Source: Malania oleifera (lineage: Eukaryota; Streptophyta; Magnoliopsida; Santalales; Ximeniaceae). From it: a stretch of DNA of 64,000 bases. The notes beneath the pieces were generated by a model that was not told the DNA's origin, did no database searches, and saw only the letters and a program-made list of their open reading frames with translations. Shown piece by piece: positions 55,387-64,000 of this stretch. The stretch's first letter is position 1. Each line of letters starts with the position of its first letter. The stretch spans positions 489,501-553,500 of the forward strand of contig NC_080424.1 of NCBI RefSeq assembly GCF_029873635.1, written 5' to 3'. A program made the position numbers and the translations under genes.

Positions 55387-56437
55387 TCCACCATGGTCAA
55401 CTGTAACAATAAAAAGAAAGAGAGGTAGACAATTGGATATGGTCGCAGGAAGACCATTGAGAGGCCTTGCTAGAGTCAACCAACTAGTTTGGCGAAGCGG
55501 AGTGGCTGAAGTCATGGGCACAAGGGTTGCATAGGTAATGTGTTTAAGGCAAAGGTACGAGAACCAGTAAGTTCTTTTGAAAAATGTGTGCTTGTCATTA
55601 CTAAATGATGATGAGCAAGTGATGGGTCTAGGCGGCGACAAGGTGGCGACCATGGTGTTTGTGTTGTAGTTAGGATTTCAAAATCCTAGTCTATAGTGCT
55701 TGAAGAGGAGATGAACTAAGAGAGTTCGCATGTGCCACCCATTTGACTTATTAATTGAGGTGAACTGGCCGACTAGTTTAGCCAAACTGCTCGAGTTTCT
55801 TTTCATTTATCATTTTTCTTATTTATTTTTTTTATTTCTTCTTATTAGTTGAAAATTAGGTAAGTTGCATAAGAATCCAAAAATACCTACATGATTTTTT
55901 TTTTTTTTTGGACATTTATTTTATTAGCATCATCATCATCATATTATTCATTATATAAAAACTCAAAAAAAAATTGAAAGTTAGAAAATGCAAAATGGTC
56001 TTTGTACATAGTATTTCTAGTCCAGTTTTATTATTATTATTTCCAATATTATTTATTATTTATTATTTATATCACTAGTTTAGATTTTTTTTTTTTTTTT
56101 TTATAAATTGCCGAAAATGTAAAAAAGTTATGATAAAAGTATAAAAATCCCAGAATTTTTTTTTTAAAAAAAATCTAACAAAAAAAGTGAGAAATGTTAG
56201 AAATAAATTTGATCTAAAAGAAAATTTCTATTTAAGCCTCATTTAGCCTAAATTTTATGTAGGTCTTTTTACATTGTTTACTCGTTTTTTTTTTTTTTTT
56301 TTTTTTAATTCTTTGTTGGTTTTGTTTGGTTAGTATAAAGATTCAAGCGTCTTTAAGCATATTCATAGAAATATGGAGTATAACTCATTAGCCTCCACCT
56401 TAGGGAATATTCACACCCTTAGGCTTTCAAACCTATA
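55387..56437. other. Unassigned stretch, possibly copia E 3' LTR in part
   Basis: About 1 kb with several poly-T runs (55890, 56080, 56290). If copia E kept a 3' LTR it should lie at the right side, next to the purine tract at 56440-56455, but I have no second copy to compare. No gene was found. Confidence 0.4.
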
Positions 56438-56489
56438 CCTCCACCTCAAGCTACACATCATTGATTCAACAACTAGCAATATGTGGTAA

Positions 56490-57000
56490 GTGCAAGCAAT
56501 GCAAGAATTTCTCCTTAATAACAACCTTCTTCAACATGTCAACTATATTTTTTTTTAGTAGCCACCTTAGCAAATTAAATAGCATTAGTATCAATTAAAT
56601 CTCATATCTTGTACTATCTTACTGCAATGTGCTTTGTTCTAACATGATAAACTTGATTCATTACTAAGTGAATGACACTCTAACTATCACAATGCAAATG
56701 AATAATCTTCTACTCTATGCCAAGTTTAGTTATCAGTCTCTTCAATCACATAACCTCCTTTATAGTCATTATCACTATCATATACTCTACCTCAATGATA
56801 GATAATGCAAAGATAAATTGAAACATCGATTTCCAACAAATACGTCAGCATGTCATAGTTATACATAACCTGTGGTGAACCTCCTATGATCCAAATCTCT
56901 TGCATAATATGCATCAACAAATCCCTATATGAAAGCTAAAACCAGTTATATACCAAACTCATGCCAAAATCTATAGTTCTTAACAAGTACCTAAGGACCC
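56490..57000 (-). pseudogene. Copia E RNase H relic
   Basis: Fragments in shifting frames: an AEYMIVIMTIKEV-type entry, LKRLITKLGIE, HLHCDS (catalytic Asp region), NQVYHVRTKHIAVRY and ATKKNIVDMLKKVV, the order expected for copia RNase H. Confidence 0.7.
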
Positions 57001-58220
57001 ACTTCAAAGCACTCTGTTGCTTTTTTACATGAATTTTCTATACTTACTCTCCATACTAACTGCATGTGTAGGATTTGGATGAGTACAAACCACGGCATAC
57101 ATCAAGTAACCAATCGGATTGGCATATGGTACCCTTGATATCTCCTTTATATCCTACTCTAGTTAATTATGGACAATATGCTAAAGTTAGCTTGAAATGA
57201 TTCGCCAATGAGTAGACATTGGGTTAGCAATGCTCATACTAAATCTCTTCAACAACTTCTCTATGTAAGTTTTTTAAGAGACTCAAAAGCTTCCGATCTT
57301 TCTTGTCTTTCCGAAGTTCCATCCTAAGGATCTTCATTACTACAAAACTAAGAACCTTCATCTCAAATTCCTTATTCAATGATGATTTTTAACGATTGAC
57401 ATCATGGATATTCTTCGCGGCAATCAACGTATTATCATATATAATAATAAAAAGATAAATGAATGATCAGATAGACTTTTAAAATAAACACAGCAAGCAT
57501 ACTCATTGTAGGTATATCCAATACTCATCATGTATATATGAATCAAAGCATTTGTACAACTTCCTTGACGATTACTTTGGATTGTACAATGATTTCCTCA
57601 ATCTACAAACATAATTCTCCTTCCTAAGTTCCTTGAAACCTTTCAAATGTTCTATATAAATGTGTTCCTTTAAGTCATCATGAAGAAATGTTGTCTGGAC
57701 ATCCAATTACTCTAACTCCAAATCAAACTGAGTCGCCATGACTAGTAAAACCCGAATGGGGATATGTCGAACAACCAGAGAAAATATATGATCATAGACT
57801 ATCTCTTCCCTCTGAGAGCACCCTTTTGCCACTATTCTAGCCTTGAACCATTTACCATCCCTTTCTAAAACATCATTTTTATTTTTGAACACCCATTTAC
57901 ATCTTATTGTTTTCTTTCTCTTAGAAAGTTCCACCAACTAGGTCCCTTTAAGTCACCATGAAGAAATATTGTTTTGACATCCAATAGCTCTAACTCCAAA
58001 TCAAACTGAGTTGCCATGACTAGCAAAACCCAAATGAAGGTATGTCGAACGACCAAGGAAAATACATTATCATAGTAAATACCTTCCCTTTAAGAGTATC
58101 ATTTGTGTCACTTGTCTGTCCTTGAACCAATTGCCATCTCTTTTTAAATTATCAGTTTTCTTTTTAAACACCTATTTACATCCCATTACTTTACTTCTCT
58201 TAGAAAATTCCACCAACTTA
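57001..58220 (-). pseudogene. Copia E reverse transcriptase relic with duplication
   Basis: Open piece 57937-57707: KRKKTIRCKWVFKNKNDVLE, RIVAKGCSQREEIVYDHIFS, VRHIPIRVLLVMATQFDLEL, the start of copia RT. The same text, more decayed, repeats at 58218-57945. The catalytic box region near 57440 (plus-strand TATTATCATATATAATAATA) is not recognisable. Confidence 0.75.
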
Positions 58221-58222
58221 CA
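57667..58222. repeat. 278-bp tandem duplication within copia E RT
   Basis: CCTTTAAGTCATCATGAAGA at 57667 recurs as CCTTTAAGTCACCATGAAGA at 57945, and the two blocks stay alignable to their shared end AAATTCCACCAACT. Confidence 0.88.
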
Positions 58223-58599
58223 AGTCAAATTTTTACTCAAAGACTCCACCTCTTTCATCATAACTTTCATCTATCTATTTCTCTCTAGACCAAAAACTGC
58301 ATCTTGGAAATAATATAAACCTTCACTATCACTAACTAGAGCAAAGGAGATCATATACTCAAAACCATATTTCTGCATTGCGTGGGCAATGCGTTTAGGT
58401 CTGTCTACATTATGGCAATCTATTTGCTACTGATCGTGTTGCTCAACTAAGGGCACCTTTGCTTGGTGGTCATCTAGTTTACCAAGCTCCATCGGAACCT
58501 GTGGCCTTTTCTATCAACTTTACTACCTTGTCTATATTCTTTGTACCTTAGCATGGATGTCTCATTAAACATTACATCTCTAGTCAAAAATACCTTATT

Positions 58600-59480
58600 A
58601 TCTTTTTGATCCCACAACTTGAACCCTTTAAGCCCCTTTTCTATAGCCAATGAAAATGCACCACTTGGATTTATGGTTTAGTTTTAATTGAAGATCACTA
58701 AGGATGTGAGTGTATGTTGGACAATTGAAAACCCTCAATGTAGAGTGACCAACCTCTTGACCTGTCCAAACTTTCTTAGTCCATTTATCATTCAACTTTG
58801 TAGAAGGTGAACATTTAATAATAAACCAAGTTCTACTGACTACGTCAATGTTGAAAGTCTTGGGTCTTGTACTCAGAGCCTTCTCATGTAGAATCATGTT
58901 CATTCTTTTACTCACCCCATTCTGCTATGGAATCCAACAAATTGTAAAATGTTTGATAATTTCCTTAAACCTACAAAAGTTTAAATTAGACTTGCACTCT
59001 AAATTGTTATTTAACTTAAGACACTTCACTAACTTTTCCATTTGTTTCTCAAACTCTATCTACCATCGCTTGAATTTGGGGAATACTTTTGACTTTCCAT
59101 TCATGAATTAAACACAAAGCTTCCTAGAGTAATCATCGATGAAGCTAACAAAATACTGAACTTCATTCCTAACTGGTACCTTTATAGGTCCCCAAACATC
59201 ACTATAAATATAATCTAAAATACCTCTACTTTTTTGGGATAATAACTTGAATTTCACTCTACATTGTTTACCCAAAACACAATACTTGCAAAAATCAACT
59301 CTACACTCTTTCAACCCTTTGAACAATTTTTCTCTTATGGAGTTTCATCATATCTTACTTATATGTCTCAAGCGCATATGTCAGATTGTAGTGTTAACTA
59401 TATTGGCATCCAATGAAATAGTTGCAGCACTTCCCACAATTTTACTACCTATTAGCTGATAAAGATTGTTATCAACTAGC
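58600..59480 (-). pseudogene. Copia E integrase and GAG-pre-integrase relic
   Basis: 59326-59108 reads KGLKECRVDFCKYCVLGKQC (integrase finger C-x2-C), then GILDYIYSDVWGPIKVP (first core Asp in SDVWGP) and FVSFIDDYSRKL (second catalytic Asp area). 58915-58628 reads MSKRMNMILHEKALS, then WTKKVWTGQEVGHSTLRVFN and WCIFIGYRKG, the late integrase. Stops separate them. Confidence 0.82.
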
Positions 59481-60017
59481 TTACCCTTCATAACAATCAT
59501 AAAACCATTTGATACCTTTAGGAATCCACTTTATTGATTTGCTAAAAGTCCATGTGAAGTTTTTTTGTATAAAAAAAAAAAAGCATACTTTTCTTTAATT
59601 CTGGAACATGTCTAACATTTTGTAATGTTCTAACAATGCCATTAAACATTTTAACTTTTGTAGTAAAAACACTAATAACAAGACAAGGACGACATCCCCA
59701 AAAACTATTGACTCATCATCACATTCCCTATAAGTATCAATTGCTCCCTATATCGACAACAATGAAAAATAACTAAAATACATAATCCAAGTATATTGAA
59801 AAGAATTGTTACCTAATGAAACAAGCAAGAGCTCTTCATCGTCTAAATTATCTGTTACCACACTTGTAAAGTCAAATGGTCGATCTTTCTAACCATCCTC
59901 TTTCTTCAAAAGAGGACTATCAAGTTTAAAATGCACCTTTTGTTTGCACTTGTGAAACATTCAATGTTCTTGGCTCTAAATTTAAACTTCAATATGCCCT
60001 TTATACTTTGCCTTGGA
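59481..60017 (-). pseudogene. Copia E protease and gag-knuckle trace
   Basis: Broken frames give CFTCKQKVHFKLDS near 59950, a CCHC knuckle with the last Cys as Ser, then GAIDTYRECDDESIVFGD and VSNGFMIVMKGKLVDNNLYQ near 59500, typical of the protease to GAG-pre-integrase region. Confidence 0.6.
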
Positions 60018-60223
60018 TGTAATAACCCGGGAAAAAAAAAATAATAATAATAATAATAATAATTAATTATAATTATCAATCAATTAATTAATTAAATATT
60101 ATTAAATTAATGTATTAAATAAACAAATAAAAGGAATAAAAATTTAAATTAAATTAAAATTATTTATTATTAATCAAATAATTAATTAAGTAATGTTAAA
60201 TTTGATTTGTTAAATAAATAATA

Positions 60224-60269
<46 letters not shown>

Positions 60270-62476
60270 ATATCATATTATTAGATAAAGTAAGTAAAAA
60301 AAAAAGGATAAAGAAGCCTAAGCTACCTGCGAATTGTAGAGAGAAAGAGAGCTTTGTGCTCTCTCTCAATCCATCACTCCTCCGTCTTCGTCACTCTCTC
60401 TCTTCTCAATTTTTCGACAGATGTTCAACCAATCGAAAAATAGAAGGTGTCATTGGATTCCTAACTCCGCCATTAACATTTCTACTAGAGCGGATATGTC
60501 ATAGGAGCAGCGTAGGCACCACTCCTAGGGAAAGGTATATTTCCTCTAAATCCTTAATTTCTCATTAAATATGCCATTAAATCGACGATCAGGCACCATC
60601 AAGGGGTCCAAGTCGTGATCGTTGTCATTTTGGTGTAAGTAAATTTCCAATTAGGATTTTTTAGGCTCCACTCCAAAGTGAGAGTGGGATTTAAAAATTT
60701 GGTAAATTGGTTATATTTGAGAGTATAATTATTTATTTGAAATTTATGGGCTTAGGAAATATTAAAATAATATTTTATTTATCGTTAATTTGATGGAATT
60801 TTGATTTTTTATTTAGGGCTCGGGTGAGCGCTGCAGGTATTTTTCGAGATTCATATTGGCGTAGTTCAAGAAATCAAGTAAGGGGAAAAATATATTTTAA
60901 ACCAAAATTTTTATGAATTTAATGAAAAATGAATTGTGTTATATATACGTGTATATGTTTTGGTATGAGTTTAAAATGCAAACCATTTAAATTATATTTT
61001 TCCGAACCTAGGGTTGTTTATTAGATACGTATATGCCAAAATGAACTGATGAAAGTAGAAAATATTTTCAGGATAATTATGTAAGAAATGAAAGGTATTT
61101 TCAGTATATAAATATTAAATGTTGGTTGGCTTATTTTATAGGCAGTGTATGAATTTTATTACTAAATTGTGTGGCATGAGTAAATGTAAGTTCTGTGCAA
61201 ATATATGTTAAATTTATGAGATGCAATGCAATGAGAATGAATTATGATATGAACTATGCTGCTTGTGTGTGTTAATGCAACCATGTAAACAGGTGAAAGA
61301 TGGTGGGTAAAATAGCTAAAAAATGTTGGGTAAAACAGGTGAATGATGCTGGATAAAACAGCTGAAAGATGCTGGGTATGTAATGAAATGAAATGAAAAT
61401 GGAAATGAAGTGTGAAATGTGAATAATGTAAAATTGGAAAGCGTTACTTAAAGTGAAATGAAGTGAAATGTTAAAGTTATGAACATGAATATATATATGA
61501 ATGGTTGAGTAATGACAAAAAGAACAATGTATTATGATACTAGAAGTATCTATGCTCGTAGAACATGTTACGGTTGGGCGGGGCGTACTCTTCGCCTGAG
61601 GGCTTGTTGAGAAAGGCGAATGCGCTAGTAACTTCAGATGTGGCAGTAGCTGCATAACATATTAGGGCAGATGAAACCTACTTGTATGAGCGGGTAGATT
61701 TCCCTATCCTTGGGATCGTCGCTAGTAAACCTTTACTTGAACTGTGTGAGTACGAGATTAATCAAACACTAGAGCGCTTACTGAATAAATAAGTACCCTG
61801 ATATGCTTCAGTAGTGACCTTCGAGTTGTCAAATGTATCAGAGCAGAGAGGTGCTACTTGTATGGGCGGGTAATCACCTCTGTCATTGGGTAATATCATG
61901 GGTTAAATTTTTTGCATGTGATTGAATAGGATCAGAAAATGATTTCAGAAATCATGGTAACGATTTTTAAATGTTAAATAATATATTGTTATATAAACTC
62001 ACATTAGTCACACGCTGCTTTAATATATTGTTTCTTCCCTTACTAAAATGTGTCTCACCCGAATATGAATTTATCTTTTTCAAGATTTCCTCGAGATCAA
62101 ACTTAAAGAGCTCGAGATTTTATAGCATTTTTGTAAGATATAAGGAAAATGGTATAAACATTTTAATGATATGGGAATGTAAATATTTTATGTTTTATGT
62201 TTTAAGTCTTCTAGATTTTATGAATGGTTGTGAAACATACGGGTGTTGTGAATACTGGAAGTGTAGGTTATGTTTTTGGAGATATGTATACATTTGAATA
62301 TAGGTGGATGATTAATTTATTTTGGTTGGTAGATAGATTTAGAAAACTCTGTTATTATATTTTTTGGGAGATTATATTTATATTTTTCGCTGCGTACATG
62401 ATATTAGAATGTGGATTATCAGGTAAATGAATAGATTAGTAGCACTCCGGGCCCACTTAGAGGGTTAGGGCGTTAC
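60018..62476 (+). repeat. Gypsy D 5' LTR (A family)
   Basis: 2,459 bp, TGTAATAACCC to GGGCGTTACA, similar to the A LTRs along its length, including the four-unit 23-bp minisatellite. The hairpin stem is partly lost (CTAAAATGTGTCTCA) and the donor and acceptor are mutated (GGGAAAGG, TTTTTCAAG), so this copy is older or less constrained. The preceding 5 bp are TTGGA; the other flank is outside the window. Confidence 0.9.
60225..60267. repeat. (AT)n microsatellite in LTR D
   Basis: About 20 AT units upstream of the region aligned with the TATA box of LTR A. Confidence 0.95.
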
Positions 62477-62478
62477 AG

Positions 62479-62490
62479 ATGGTATCAGAG
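62479..62490 (+). other. Gypsy D primer-binding site
   Basis: Exact TGGTATCAGAGC two bases after the LTR end. Only about 156 bp of D internal sequence follow (62477-62632), similar to the leader of A (GATTTATA-CCAGAGTATAGGA), before a new element begins. Confidence 0.93.
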
Positions 62491-62632
62491 CAATGTCTAG
62501 TCGGAAGTGTGATTAATTTCACATCGTTTGGATATGAAAATGTTAGAGTATTAGGTTAGAGATGATTTATACCAGAGTATAGGATTAAGTTGTGATAAGG
62601 ATAAGGATGGGTAGATTAAGATTCCTGATTAT

Positions 62633-64000
62633 GCTCAAAATATACTAGCGGTTATTGAAGTATAGATTGAGGTGTCGATCCCACGAGAAAGTGTTTATAA
62701 CAAAATAAGTTGAAGAGAATCAAGTATTAAGGATAACAAGGCGTTGAGAATCCCTTCTATACTTCGTAAATCTATTTCCTATTTTGATTCAATTTTATAA
62801 CTCAACTGAAAGTTTCACTTCCCAAACCTTCAATCGAAAAGTATTATTTTGAAGAACAAATGATAAGCAAATGTATTTAATATGCATAAAACTCTTTTTC
62901 CTTGAGAACAAGAAGATGTTATCTTATAGGTTCTCCAAAATCGACAATATATCTACTAACAATATTGCAGTAAAAGATCAACCTATAAAATAAAATTACG
63001 ATTAAAAAGAAATCGCATAAAGAAAGCATGACTGAATTTATACGAACTTGAAAACCATAATCTTTGGTTTAATTGAAACTACAAATGATAAAGAGTTTCA
63101 TACATAATAAAAAAATATTATATTTATTAAACTCCAATTTGAATCAAAATATAGAAGTAGAAATACTACACATAGAAGTTCATCTCTAGCCTTGTTAAGA
63201 ACTCTAGCCTAACTTACAATTCATCTCACAAACTTGAGAGAGAAGTTCTACAACAATTTTGGGAGAATAATGGTCAGAATTTCGTGTCCCTAGAGCTCTC
63301 TGAAGGTTTCCTTTTATAGGCATCACAAGGACCTTATGCAAGTATGAACACAAGTTTGAACACAAGCTGAAATTTTATCAACTTCCACGAGATTGCTCCA
63401 TTTTCACCCCTTTACACATGGAATTGGGAGCTGGTCAAAATATAAAAGTTGTAACCCAATGTCTTGGGCATTCAGATATCAAATTTAATCTTCATTCAAG
63501 ATTTGCAGCTCCAACTATGTCCAAAATAGCAAGCTGTACGTAGCCAGCATTGTTGACTTGTCTTCACCCAGATTGATTGCTATATTTCACTGACATGCAC
63601 ACCAAATTTGAATTTATTAAGAAGACAAAAGTTGTAGATATATGTCTTGTCTTTCTATATATAAAATATCAGCTCATTTGGAGATCTACAACTTCATATA
63701 TGTTCAAAATATTGACTGCTATGCAGTAGGTAAGCAAGCTGAAATGTTGGCTTTTCTTTCACACATTTTTTTCCATTTGCACACAACAAATACACTACAT
63801 AAATACTATACTTTATGAATAATACTCAAGACAACCTAAACATGTATGCATAATCTTATTTTTACAATTAAAGTCAATACAAATTAAAGTTGTGACATGA
63901 GTTTCTATTTTGACCAAAAGTATGAGTATTAATATAATGGAAGTATAATAAAGTCTTATGAAGTGTATAAAAATACAGAATTTTTAGACTATTATCAATT
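62633..64000 (-). mobile_element. Putative LTR or other element inserted in gypsy D, runs off window
   Basis: At 62633 the D leader ends and unrelated sequence starts with TGCTCAAAATATACTAGCGG and then TCGATCCCACGAG. On the minus strand this end would read ...GAGCA, a TG/CA-type terminus. A minus-strand TATA-like CTATAAAAGG lies at 63318-63309. Together this suggests an LTR in minus orientation, but the other end and any partner LTR lie outside. No coding region was seen. Confidence 0.45.

Larger units (their letters stand above)
56440..60017 (-). mobile_element. Ty1/copia relic E, cut by gypsy D
   Basis: Minus-strand order from 60017 downward: gag knuckle trace, protease/GAG-pre-integrase, integrase, RT, RNase H and a polypurine-like AGCTTGAGGTGGAGG (56455-56440). 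All are highly decayed. The gag side is interrupted by the LTR of D at 60018. It contains an internal 278-bp tandem duplication. Confidence 0.8.

Overview
The window is nuclear DNA of a flowering plant. Evidence: a spliced GEM-like (GRAM-domain) gene, an Aux/IAA gene fragment with plant-type introns, a plant mobile domain (PMD) gene, Ty1/copia elements primed by the plant initiator-Met tRNA site (TGGTATCAGAGC), Tekay-like chromovirus Ty3/gypsy elements, L1-like and RTE-like LINEs and an Au-type SINE remnant. I cannot name the genus. Almost the whole window is layered, decayed transposable elements. The only candidate host gene is the GEM-like gene, and only its first three exons are visible.

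Layout. 1-1015: internally deleted copia copy (minus). 1080-3960: AT-rich degenerate tandem repeat, carrying an Au-SINE tail and split by a 5'-truncated L1 (2147-3668). 4081-5039 and 9578-10740: an L1 ORF1-type (DUF4283) relic split by a copia element with both short LTRs (5040-9577, minus). 10810-15470: second copia (plus), interrupted by an RTE LINE 3' end with a 16-bp target duplication, and ending in a scrambled inverted mosaic (15451-15781). 16100-17510: L1 ORF2 relic with an RTE piece inside it. 18147-19757: GEM-like exons 3, 2 and 1 (minus).

20068-35216: a ~15 kb Mutator-like element (MULE) ending 310 bp upstream of the GEM-like start codon. It has termini built from ~29-bp imperfect palindromes at 33-bp spacing, a MURA transposase relic, a PMD gene relic and a captured multi-exon Aux/IAA fragment. 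Into it were later inserted an RTE LINE fragment and a 2.2 kb solo gypsy LTR. 35400-37330: second L1 relic (minus).

38134-55381: gypsy element A, with a perfect TAAGG target duplication, 2.4 kb LTRs and gag but no pol. Its 3' LTR is split by a solo LTR (B, 44011-45902) and by a full-length gypsy with pol (C, 46115-54951). 56490-60017: copia relic (minus), cut by the 5' LTR of another A-family gypsy (D, 60018-62476). D is itself cut at 62633 by an element that runs off the window.

How the parts relate. The insertions give a relative timeline: copia E before D; A before B and C; the MULE before its solo LTR. Every coding region of the mobile elements carries stops or frameshifts, often with catalytic residues lost, so nothing here looks autonomous. 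The most unusual items are the MULE that combines MURA, PMD and a captured Aux/IAA gene next to a GEM-like promoter, and a shared architecture in the gypsy LTRs: TCGTCGACGA palindromes, TATA box, GTAAG donor, a co-varying hairpin and a TTTTTCAG acceptor, which suggests an intron inside the LTR. All coordinates were read by eye; boundaries without target duplications are approximate.
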